From: Rhizophagus irregularis
Taxonomy: Eukaryota; Glomeromycota; Glomeromycetes; Glomerales; Glomeraceae
Reading direction: 5' to 3'
DNA: 64,000 nucleotides
Assembly (NCBI RefSeq): GCF_026210795.1
Contig: NC_089432.1
Location: 992,001-1,056,000 of the forward strand
The translations under genes were made by a program, and so were the position numbers. The first letter of the stretch is position 1; each line of letters opens with the position of its first letter. Below, piece after piece: positions 32,990 through 44,084 of the stretch. The notes beneath the pieces are model-generated. The model saw nothing but the letters and a program-made list of their open reading frames with translations, made no database searches and was not told the DNA's origin.

Positions 32990-33760
32990 TCTTTTTTTTA
33001 GACAGCCTGGACACATAGGATCTCAGTAAGAAATCAGCCTTGGTTTTTCATATTTTTAGTCAAGTCTGGACGTGTAGGATAAGTAAGTTTTGGAAGACAG
33101 AAATTTGAAACTTTAAAAAAAAAGTTTTTAACTTTTTTTTTCATTTTTGTAGGAAATCGGCTCTGAATTAGAAACCAAATCCAGATAAGTTTCTAAAAAA
33201 GAATCTGAAGCTCAAAAAGTAGTTTTTTTAAATTTATTCTTGTTTAATTTTTGTAGGAAAATCAACTCTGATGTGGATACCAGATTCCCAAGTGAGTATC
33301 GAAAAAATATTATTGAAAATTAATTAAAAAAAGTTTTTATTAATCTTTTTTATTTCTTTTTTAGGACTCCTGTCTCCAGAACCCTTGTGAAAAGATGTTT
33401 AATTACAGTAATATCTTCTTTTATTTTGTAGTTTTCCTTTGACTTAATTATCAGGATTTTCAGTATGATAACTGGTTTTTGTATTGTTCAGGTTGTGTGA
33501 AATTAGTAGGTTGAAGGTAAGTTTTTTGGAAAAAAATTTTAAAACGATAAAAAATTTTGATTAACATTTTTTTTCTTTTATTTATAGGATGAATTTCTGA
33601 TTTATGAATGGATCGGATGATAAGTTTTGAAATTTTAAAATTAAATTATTTCAAAATTAAATTTTTTAAAAAAAATATTAATATACTTTTCCTCTCTTTT
33701 TTATAGGAAACGGATTTCTGGTTTTTTGGTGGATTGGATAGTAAGTTTTGATTTTAAAAA
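32990..33760 (+). repeat. Array 2: tandem units with splice-like signals
   Basis: T-rich acceptor-like AGs occur near 33001, 33059, 33152, 33256, 33364, 33588 and 33707, and donor-like GTAAGT/GTGAGT near 33026, 33082, 33292 and 33516. The exon-like pieces are 25-35 bases (for example GAAATCGGCTCTGAATTAG at 33153). The spacing is mostly about 100 bp. No long frame crosses the array. Confidence 0.55.
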
Positions 33761-35258
33761 CTTAATTTATTTAGCGATTTTTTTATTAATAATATTTTAT
33801 TTTAATTTATTTTTATTTTACAGAAATCTAAAGAATTACTACAGTAGTTTGTTGATCACATTCCATATTTATTTTTCATACACAATTGTAGGAATGCATA
33901 AATCGATGTTATATTTTATTACTAGGAAACGGGAACCGTTGTAAGTCCGGAGCGAGGTATGATAAATAAAGATGTAGCGATATTCTACTAATTAGCAGCA
34001 TAACGCCTTGGAATTCCTGGACAGAGAAACTCACGTGATTGAAAATTTACATGTTATTTCCATAGATCATCATAGTGCGTAAACATATATAGTCCTTCGC
34101 TTCGCTCCAGACAATAATGTGGTATTGATATGATAATAATATTATTAAGAATTATATAGTATTTTAAATTTTTTGATAGATGAGAGAAACATTTGTGCTA
34201 TATATTGTATATATGTAAATAAATTTTTGATTATTTTAATAAATTGATTTATTATATTTCCAACATATTTTTGACACCATATACAGATAGATCACACTAT
34301 ATAGTTAATGATATCAGGTGATCTTCATTTTAATAGTGATATTCCTTGTGATTGGTTGTTCTGCTAATTGTGCTATCCTGGAAAGAAAGGAAAATTTTAC
34401 TAATTTAATTAGCTCTTATGCGCTAAGTATAGGGTACGTTTTTTATATTATTAATATTGATATTGATATTGATATTGATATTGATATTGAATTGAAATTG
34501 AATTGATATTGATATTGATATTGAGTTGATATTGAGTTCAATATTACGAACAATGGTCGTTTATATAAAAAAAAAAATTGATCATGATCTGCAGCATGAT
34601 CAAAATCCAAGAGCTAACCATATATTGACATCAAGGATATATATATATATAAATAGGGAAAATGTAATTGGCAACCTGGGTCAGCATGATGACCCCTGAT
34701 TATGTAATAAATTTATATTTTTTTATTGGCTACACAAATATGATCATTGTGTCATCTGATAAATGTTTATTTGTTTATCAGATAACGATAATTTTTTTTT
34801 CCTTTTTTTTTATTGCAGTGCTATTTCAGCTTGAAAATGACTTTTTTTCAAGGCAATTTTTTTTGTTTTTTTTTTGTTATTTTATTGTATTTAATGACTC
34901 TTTACTTTATTATTAACGCTAACTTTATTTTTTCTTTAGATAATGGGATGGCTTCTTTCCCAGTAAGAAAAATTGTATACTGAAAATATACTGAAAATAT
35001 ACTGAATTTTAATAATATATAAAGTTTAATAAATGTATTATTTAAGTATAATTTGGGTATATTTTTTATAAGTTAATTATATACATAATTAATACTGAAA
35101 ATATGTTTAAATATATTGTTTTTGATATGGAAATAACTTACAAAACATCCTTAAATTTTGCCCGTTTAAATATATTTTAAGTGTAAATATTTTATATTTA
35201 TTTTATTATTAATTTCTACTTTAGTTTAAGTATAATAAACGGATATATTATATATTAA
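33761..35258. other. Intergenic with microsatellite, no gene seen
   Basis: It holds an inverted pair (GTCCGGAGCGAGG near 33938, CTTCGCTCCAGAC near 34097), the hexamer run at 34447, and from 34975 very AT-rich DNA with repeated ATACTGAAAAT. These ATACTGAAAAT blocks are mirrored by TTTTCAGTATAC near 35535, so the MITE at 35259 may sit inside an older palindromic element. Confidence 0.5.
34447..34533. repeat. ATTGAT hexamer microsatellite
   Basis: Repeats of ATATTG/GATATT, interrupted once by ATTGAA units. The short frame across it is an artefact. Confidence 0.8.
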
Positions 35259-35501
35259 TAAGGTTGCTTGTCTAAACCTCTTCAAAATTCTATAATTAGT
35301 TTCGTCAAAATTTTACTATAGATTTATTATAGTTTGGCAGAGTTTTGGCAGTTTCAGCATTTATAATAAGTTTCAGCAGTTTTGCCTTTCTCCAAAGTTT
35401 CGCCAGTTTTTTAATATAACTTTAATATAGTTTCAGCAGAATTTCGCTTTTCAGTGAAATGCCATCTTGCCTAAACCCCTAGGTTTTGGCAAGCAACCTT
35501 A
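35259..35501. mobile_element. hAT-like MITE, copy 2 (243 bp)
   Basis: Same ends (TAAGGTTGCTTG, CAAGCAACCTTA) and interior as the copy at 26907, with its own perfect 8-bp target duplication TATATTAA (35251-35258, 35502-35509). It is nearly as long and only slightly diverged, so both insertions are recent relative to one another. Confidence 0.93.
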
Positions 35502-36748
35502 TATATTAAAAAGTATATTTGAATATATTAAAATGCATTTTCAGTATACTTTACATACATTTTAATAATATATTAATTATGATTCAAATCGAAACAATGT
35601 ATATTTTTAGTTGAATTAAAGGTTATTTAATTTATAATAAACTAATATTTATTGTACATTTTGATAATAAAAAGATTATTATGCAATGAGTATTTAATAT
35701 ACATGTTATAAATATGGTTTAATTATATTTTAATTATTTTCAGTGCGTTAAAAAAGGTTATTTTAATTACAATAAATTAATTTTTTGTGTATATTTTAAT
35801 AACATCAAGAATTTATTTTTAAGATAATATGGTTTGAATAAATGCATAAATAATATTGAACATAATTACGAAAAGAAAGACAGTTACAAAAGACTTATTC
35901 TGTACCTTATTATAATAATAACTTGAGATCTACTTACCCAAAAGAACATCATATGAAAAAATACATATGGTATATTATTCTAATATATATATTCAAAAGT
36001 AAAAAATATAAAAAGATAGTTATGGAATAGCAATAATTTATAAAGACTGATACATACCTACTAAATTATCTTTTGCTTAATTTTTGTAATATTGCGCTGC
36101 GAAATATAAAAAAAATACGTTACTACAACTGATGCAATTATAACATGAGATTTGGCAAATACCTTCTACATACTCCCTTAAGTAACATCATAGTCTAGTA
36201 AGCCTCAACCACACCCTGTTGTAAAGAAGGTACGTAACCGACTCTTTAGACTTCACAATAGGATATTGTGTGGTAGAGAATTTGAAAATATAAATATATT
36301 CTATTTTCATACCTATTTAACAGCTTTAAAAACCTTTTATCGATAAATATAAACACAATATTAATGTAACTTTTTAACAAAAAATAAACACATAAGCAAA
36401 GTATTAAAGTATTTTTTAATAAAAGTTTAATAAAAGAAAGAAAAATAAATACTAAAGATAAAAAAGTCAAACGGTAATAAATAAACAAAAGATCTTAATA
36501 AATAATGCAATATTTACTATTTTTAACTACGCTAATTATAATAGATAATCCACGTTTAACTATTTTTAGAGAGAATTAATAAATTTACCAAATAACGGGT
36601 TATCTGATTTATTCAATTCTACCAGCATTATAACCATAATTTTATTAGGAATAATAAAGTAAAATTTACTTTTTATTATTTAAACACGTTTAAATTGCAA
36701 ATAACGGGTTATCTGACTAATATAGATCATATTTAATATCTATATTTT
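35502..36748. other. AT-rich intergenic DNA, no gene seen
   Basis: Nothing recognised beyond the mirrored ATACTGAAAAT blocks; the short frames are chance. Confidence 0.55.
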
Positions 36749-37611
36749 TCATTTTCTACCTCTTCCACGTCTTCCTTTTTTTTGGCTATTTTGTGGTGCT
36801 TCTAAAGGAGATTCTTGTTGCAGAGAAAGTACTGGAGATTCTTCTTGTGTTCTTCGTATTTCTTCTTGTCGTGCTACTTCTTCTTGCACTACTTGTGCCG
36901 CTTCTTCTTGCACTTCTTGTGCTGCTTCTTCTTGCATTCTTTTGCTGCCTCTTCTTGCACTGGAAGAGATCAATTTTTTTTTGTTTAAATAGTATCCTAA
37001 AAATAAAATAACAAATGATTAATAACAAAAATAAAACAAATAATTTACAAAATTATTATAACTCACGTTTTCTTTGAATGGTACTGATTAACATTTCTTT
37101 AATAGCCCAGTCACCCAGTTACAGGAAAATCAGGAGCTTTCTTTTTAAACTACAATGAAAAGTTAGTTGGCTATCAATAAACTTTTTGATAAAAAATAAT
37201 AATAATGAAAGACAATATTTACAGCACAAACAACTTGGGATGTTACCAAGGTCTTTTGGATTCTATAACTTAAAGCAAAATCCACATTTTTCTCATAAAG
37301 TCACTCTCTCATTATATCCTATTATAAAAATAATGAGTAAAATAATAAAATATAAATTTAACTTTTTATTAAAAAGCTAAAATAATTAATTACTAAATAG
37401 CTGAGCCAGCGCTACTTTTGATCTTTTAAGCCGATAGCGTCCTGTAATTTATATTTATGCGTGAGTCTATAGATTGGCTTAACCTATGATATTAAAATAA
37501 TGAGCGATAGAACATTAGCAATATGATATTCTTAATACTTTATACCTCAGACGGAAGAACATTCAAATCAATAGGAGATAAAACAGTGTTAGAGTTGTTA
37601 GAGAAAGACAT
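36749..37611 (-). pseudogene. Multi-exon lineage-specific gene, probably decayed
   Basis: Exon 1 (37546-37611) reads MSFSNNSNTVLSPIDLNVLP and ends at a GTATAA donor. A second exon near 37400-37485 reads YRLTHKYKLQDAIGLKDQ. A third near 37075-37145 reads KKAPDFPV, then WAIKEMLISTIQRKR in a shifted frame, before a GTGAGT donor. The last exon (36749-36973) is a glutamate/glutamine repeat (EEAAQEVQEEAAQ) with a basic tail GRRGRGRK. I know the order as a family of this lineage with nuclear-looking tails; the biochemical role is unknown. The one-base excess inside PVTG/DWAIK suggests a broken copy. Confidence 0.5.
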
Positions 37612-37850
37612 GTCAAAAATAAGAAAAAGAGTTTAAGTTTAAGTTTGGAATAATACAAGTGTGAATTTATCTTTTTATAGAGAAATACGTGTTATCGAGA
37701 AATGTCCCATGCCAATTTATGTGCGTGTCAATTTGATATACACGTTATTATTAATTACTGATACATTGTCATACTTTACTTTTTTCTGGGACTATAATAT
37801 CAACGATTAGAAATCATTTTTATTACTATTAAATAATAATTTATTACATT

Positions 37851-40200
37851 TTATTCAAGATTTTCCCAATTAGCATCATCAAATGCATTTTCTTTATCAA
37901 TTATAAAATACTTTTTATCTATTTTTGCAAATCCTATGCAATGGTCTACACACTTTACATCAATAAATTCTTTTGATTTAAATTGAGTAAAATATTTACA
38001 TTCATATTCATCATCTATTATTTTTGATGTTAATTGTACATAAGCACGCATGTAAATTTTATCATTAAATTTATGTACAAAAAAATAATCTACTATCCCA
38101 TAAATATCTACAATCATGAGTTGAGGAAGTGCATTTGGTCTATGAGAAACTTTATCTATTGTACGTCTTATCTAAATTACAAGCAATAATAAATCAATAA
38201 TATAATTGATGATGATGATGATGATAAATGATTTCTTACCTGAACACAATAATTATTTCTTGTGATCTTATTCTTTTTTTTTATCCAATGACTGCTAATA
38301 TAATGCCCATCCAATGTTCTTAGTCTTCCATATTGCATGCCATAATTATTAATGTTCTAATAAATTTAAAAAAAAACTAAATATATCTTGAATAATTTGA
38401 TTAATCTAACAAAAAAATTTTTTTACATTTACTGAGTTTGATCCTTCATAAAATTTAATCAGATGTTTGTACTCTTGTCCTGATAAAGAATATTGTATGG
38501 AAGGCCAATAAAATTCTTCTTCATATTCTTCGATATCACAAAATACCTGTTTACTATTCCATTGTTTTGGTAGTTTTTCTTTAAAAATGGATTTAGAAAT
38601 AGAAAAGAATGGCAACAAATAAAATTGTTGTAATAAGGTAAGCATGTTTGATAGATTACTATAAGGATTAAGTCTTGATTTAATAAGTAGTTGTAAAATA
38701 CCACAAATTCTTTTCATTGGAAATTGCCAGTGGGTCCAACTAGGACCACAATATTTAATACAGTTTGCCACATGTAAAAGATAGTGAAAACTTATCTGAC
38801 ATGCTGCTAAACGTTGACTATTATGCTGATAATATTCTCTAAAATAAACAACAAATCTTTATAAAAAAATGAAAGATGATAAATGAAAAATTAAATTAAA
38901 CATTATTACTTCTCATAATAATCCAAGAATTTTTTAAGTAATTGTTGAACATCATCTACTTGATCTTCTGATATTACAGGCTCTAAACAAAGCTTTACAG
39001 CTTTTACAATATTTGACCATTCTTGAAGATGCCTATTTAACAAATAAAAAAGTAAATTTTACTTTTCATTAATGTAGATTGATAGATAATAGTTATAATA
39101 CATATATACTTTTTGATAAATACCTTTTATCTAAATATTTCCTTAATAATAGTAATGAAAATAAAATAATCCAGTTTCTCCACTCTACTGCTTTATTACC
39201 ATTATGATATTTAAGTATATCTCGTGGAGGGCGTCCTATTTCATTAGGCATATTTTTTTTGATTTTTTCCATTTGTGCGCCAATAATTTCCCATTGTGAT
39301 TTTGATAATTCATAATCATTAGACATTGGGATATTATTGAAAAAATTACCAGTCCAATGTGCATACATTTGTGCGGCCATAGTTTCAAAAAATAAATGCA
39401 TAATGTCTGTTGGAAAAGACCATGGAAATAAGATTGTTTTTAGTTTGAGCAACTCACTTGACCCTTTAATTCCTATAAATATAAAATAATTTTTAATATA
39501 TAATTTTTATTTAATGTAATTGGTTTTAAAAATAAAAATATACCTGCCTGTTTCTTTTATCATATTATTTTTTTGAATTTTAATTGTTTCACTGTCAATT
39601 AATTTAGCCATATTGACAGTATCATCATAATTTTGTATATTATAAACAGTATCAGATGATGGATAGTATATGTAATAGTTTGATGGATGACAGATTCCTT
39701 CTATCATACAAAAGCGGCAGGCCTTATATATGAGTTATGCCCAGTTAAGTTTAAGCTTTTGCTTAATGCTGGGATATCTCCCGTTCATGTTAATAAATGT
39801 GCACGCAAAATAAATTGTTCATTTGTACGTCCATCTATACAAGGAACTCCTTCTAAAATTTTTAATAACAATTTAATAAAAAATTTTTAATAAAATCATT
39901 TTTTGTTATGTTAGAATAAGTTTACCTTCAAGTTCCTGTAATTCTTTTACTAAAGGATGTAAAAAAGAATTGAAATCTTTTGGCGAACGGGGTCCTGGTA
40001 TTATTATCGTTACTAAAAGATTTTCTTTTTTTACACGAATGTGAGGGGGTGAATTATTATTTATTAATAATATAATCCAACAATCATCGGTCTTCTGTTC
40101 AAAAATTTGATATCCGTCACATGACCCAGATAACGTGATATCTCTTTCATCTTTAAATAATCCCTTTGTAATAAGTCTTGATATAACCTATTTAATCCAG
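37851..40200 (-). pseudogene. Tnp2-type (CACTA) transposase, 5' part missing
   Basis: Read from 40200 leftwards. DERDITLSGSCDGYQIFEQK and DDCWIILLINNNSPPHIRVK lead to PGPRSPKDFNSFLHPLVKEL, the core of the Tnp2 transposase family (Transposase_21). After an intron with GTAAAC donor and TTTTAG acceptor (about 39867-39923) come LRAHLLTWTGDIPALSKSLN, then at 39093-39452 FPTDIMHLFFETMAAQMYAH, then at 38406-38771 CGPSWTHWQFPMKRICGILQ, and at 37851-38117 a C-terminal piece ending DDANWENLE. At least five exons are implied. The N-terminus before 40200 is not seen and a few frames do not join cleanly, so I score it as partial or decayed. The enzyme would move CACTA elements. Confidence 0.75.
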
Positions 40201-40381
40201 ACAATATATTAGTATCCTATAACTATTATTAAAATATATATTACATAAATTGATTTATTAAAAAAAAATATATATATTACACAAATAAAAAAAAATGTGG
40301 ACATAGAATCATCCAAATTTGATTCATGTGAAATAAATTTTATTGAATAATTTTATTTTGAATATGAATATAAATTATAAT

Positions 40382-40517
40382 GGGTCTGATACAAAATCCC
40401 GAATGTCAAAATCCCAAAAATCCTGAACCAGGCAGCATTATGCTTAGTAATGTTGGCCAATATTTCGGGATTTTGTACCATTCAGGATTTTGACATTCAG
40501 GATTTTGTACGGAACCT
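40382..40517. mobile_element. 136-bp palindromic MITE
   Basis: Arms with TACAAAATCC(C/T)GAATGTC on the left and GACATTCAGGATTTTGTAC on the right cover most of the element. The 8-bp target duplication is ATTATAAT (40374-40381, 40518-40525). Confidence 0.8.
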
Positions 40518-41420
40518 ATTATAATATACGGTTTAAAAATTTTTTTAAAAAAAAATTGTTAAATGTTTTTTATAAATTAAAAAATTCATAATATTTCTTC
40601 TTTTAAAGCCAATTACAAGATTATTAAATCAAAATGCAAAAAACAATAAATTAAATTATTTTAGATGGAAAAAAAAATAAAATAAATTATTTATTTATTT
40701 CAAATAAAAATTAAATTATATAATGTATTTATTACCAATATTATTGTTTTTGCAAATAAGTGTTAAAATTTATGGTATATATTCTACTCTTAGTAAGGGC
40801 TGGTCACCGGCCCTAGAGTATGACTCTAGTTGATATACAGTATAATAAAAACATTCCTATTACATATTTTCATTATATTTTTGATTGATGTTAAGCATAT
40901 GTCAAAAATACAAAATAAAAATATGTCTAGAATTATTTAAACATATTGCTGTTATCGAGTTACAACAGAGTTAACAGAAATACATATGCAATATGGTGAT
41001 CATATTTTAAAAATGTTTCTACCATATTTTTTAAAATTGATAGGTTTCAGCAAAGTATGTAATTTTAAGAATCCAACATAGATTTTATGTAAATCTGATT
41101 TTATGTGAAAAATATATTTATGTAGATTTGTATGGTTTTTTTATTTACAATTCAAATAAAATTTATATATGTTTAAATAAATATTATATTTATGTTATAT
41201 AGATTTATATTTATTGTTAAAAGTATATAATTAAATTTATTATCATTATACAAATATATTTTCTTTATTAATGCTACTAAACTACTGAACTAATCAGAGC
41301 TATAAATATCTTTCTCAATGTTTAATTCATTATTCTAGTATAAAAAATATATATATACACATTATATATTATATAAAAATATTGTATTAATATTAAATTA
41401 AAATATACTCAACTGCATAT
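40518..41420. other. Intergenic, with GC-rich double hairpin
   Basis: At 40797-40829 GGGCTGGTCACCGGCCC (imperfect hairpin) is followed directly by CTAGAGT-ATG-ACTCTAG (perfect 7-bp arms). The rest is AT-rich without a recognisable gene. Confidence 0.55.
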
Positions 41421-43530
41421 TGGTTTAATTTTGTAATTATGTAATCTTCATCCATTTCGATTTTTACATGTTCAGAATCCAACATATTTTGAACACATGC
41501 TTTTATCACAAAAGCATTATTTTTGGTTGCATTTTTACCAAACACTTGGCAACAATTTGGGAAAGTAGTGACTCATCTTCTTCATCGATACACGTCTCTA
41601 GATTTTCAAACCACCATCGAACTTTATCATTTGATTTCCATTTGGAAAGATCTGCCTGACTAGTAGACGTATCAACTTTTCCAATTGACCTTTTAAACAT
41701 GACCATGTATGTTTACGTATTGTTCCAAATAAACTTCCACGATATGAACAACAATATGATCCAACCTAATTCAAATATATGATTATTAGTATATAAAATA
41801 TTATGAGAAATACAAATAAATAAAAAAAATTATTTAAAAATCACCTTTTCTTCAATTCTCTGCCATAATATATTCCATTTAGTAGTTTGTTCATTTCTTT
41901 CCATTTTTTCAGGAGCCATTATCTTTAGATGCTTCTTTATATGTAATGAAAGAGATTCCTCTTTCGGGTATAGACATTCATTTATTATTTCTTTAACTCC
42001 ATCTTCCACGTATTGCTATATAAATAAAATTAAAAATATGAAATAAAAACACATATTACAGATGCTTTCCTTCTATAACACATTTCAGTTTTTTGACTGT
42101 AGATTTAATTTGTTTGATTTGTGATTGCATTTAATTCATAGTTTTTTCTTGCTTCTGAAACATAGCTATGGTATGATCGTACATTTGTTTATGAAGATCA
42201 AAAAGCTTTTTCATTTGGCTTTCAATAACTATATTAAAAATTAAATTATCAAGAAAATCATTGAATACTAGTAATTACTAAGTTGTTAATAATATTTAAT
42301 AAAATCAAAACATACCATCAGAATTTTGATTGGTAGTATTAGTAAGTATTTGACTTGAATTTTTGATGTCAATCAATGGTAAGCGAGAGATATTGTTACT
42401 TTCATCTTTAATGGTAATTGGTACTTGAGACGCAATTTTATTGGATGAGTTTTTTAATAGATTATCTGTAGTATCAATTGTATTATCTGTTAATAATGAT
42501 GTATTGAGTGTAATTTTCAGATTTTTTGAAAATAACTTATTTACAAATATTACCATTAGTTAAAGCAGTAATAGGCATAACATTTAAAGTGAATGGAGAA
42601 CAAGTTATCATCAAATAAAGTGGTATCATTTGAAGTAGATGGTCTCAAATTATTACCAACTGAAGTTTTATTGATTGTAGGTTTTGTAACAAGTGATTTA
42701 ACTTTTTGTGTAGTAGTTTTCCATTTTTTCTTTCCATTATTTGGTGTAGAGTTCGTATTTACTTCAAAGCCATCAATAATCTAAATAAAAAAAATGTGGT
42801 TATTTTGTACCATGTAAAAATCATAAATGTTGTAGTACTTACAGGATCCCGGACATCACATATATAACTCATAACTGATCTGCATGAATTTAAGTACTGC
42901 TAAAATAGACCTAATTTGCTAAAAATCAAATTATCACATTTCAAATCTATACTAATTTGCTAAAACTCAAAATATGAGTTAATAATCTTTTTTTTTATTA
43001 TCAATAAAAAAATAAATGATTAATATAAATTAAACTGCCAATTTTTATAATTAAAATATGTAGATTATAGATAAAATAATAATTAATAAAAATAATAAAT
43101 TAAATAAATAATTATTAAAAAATAAAATGTTGCGAAACTAAACGGATGGTTTTTGGCCCGCATTATGCTTAATTTTGGCCAAAATATGACCCGGACCCCG
43201 AAACTAATATTTTTAAAAATATTATTTATAAAGTTAAAAACAAAGGATAAGTTAAATTTTAAAAAAAGTACCAATTTGCTCAAATATAAAATATGACTTT
43301 GTAAAATCAATACAATTTGCTAAAACTCATAATTATGACTATTAATTAATTTTCAATCAATTTGCTCTTTCTAAAATTATGAGTTTAACCTAATTTTGAT
43401 TGAATTTGCTAAAACTCAAATGTGAGTTATATACTGTATGTGATGTCCAGGGTCCTGTACTTACAGCTTCAATATCTTGCTGGTCATTTATTTTACGCTT
43501 TGATTTAAGATTTCTCATAGACTTCATAGC
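41421..43530 (-). pseudogene. Unrecognised multi-exon gene upstream of the Tnp2 gene
   Basis: On the minus strand an exon near 43466-43530 reads MKSMRNLKSKRKINDQQDIE and ends at a GTAAGT donor. The next (about 42560-42782) reads DGFEVNTNSTPNNGKKKWKT. Then 42305-42556 is serine/asparagine-rich, about 42060-42230 is a coiled coil (LFDLHKQMYDHTIAMFQKQE), and 41440-42015 has SLSLHIKKHLKIMAPEKMER and VGSYCCSYRGSLFGTIRKHT. Frame changes (near 42550 and 41650) indicate decay. Its place next to a Tnp2 gene on the same strand recalls the accessory DNA-binding protein of two-gene CACTA elements, but no homology supports that. Function unknown. Confidence 0.45.
42842..43457. mobile_element. 616-bp DNA element in an intron donor site
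   Basis: Ends CAGGATCCCGGACATCACATA and TATGTGATGTCCAGGGTCCTG are inverted repeats over about 21 bp with three mismatches. TACTTA flanks it on both sides (42836-42841, 43458-43463), a 6-bp duplication. The interior is rich in AATTTGCTAAAACTCA repeats. No frame is seen and the superfamily is unclear. Confidence 0.8.
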
Positions 43531-44084
43531 TAAATAATTAATAAAACAATGAAAAAATGGAAAGTTGAAAAGAACATGAAATAAAATCAGTTTAAATTAT
43601 TTAAACTATTTAAACTATTTATATAAAATGATAATTAACAATATGATCGTTACATTATTAATCGCATAATTTATAATAATGGATATATAAACATATTATT
43701 GTAATACAAACTAATACTGGTAATATATTATTTTCATTTTTCACAAGTTTCATTTTATAAAATTATTATTATTGATAATATATTTAATAGTATTTCATAA
43801 TTACTTCATATCAGAACATCATTAATTAGATAAAATATTCAAAGAATTTTGGTTAAATTTACACTGGCAATCTCTTATTCAATTGATTTTCATTTCGTAA
43901 TTACATATCACATTAATAATAATTAGTTTTTACAAGTATAACATTACAGTACTTCATCCCTTTTTCATATTATATTCATTGTAGCCTTAAATTGGATTTA
44001 AATATTTTAAATTTTTTAAAATCATTATGATACACTATATTTTATATCATCATTTTTTATTGAAAGGGTATCTCAATTTTTAAA
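43531..44084. other. Spacer between divergent transposase-type genes
   Basis: It should hold promoters for the genes on both sides, but no motif can be named and no terminal repeats of a transposon are seen. Confidence 0.5.

Noticed and set aside
34318-34506. 62-residue plus frame ending in an ID repeat
   Set aside because: Its C-terminal part is a hexamer microsatellite.
36786-37028. 80-residue minus frame of R, S and T
   Set aside because: It is a shifted reading of the glutamate-rich last exon at 36749-36973.
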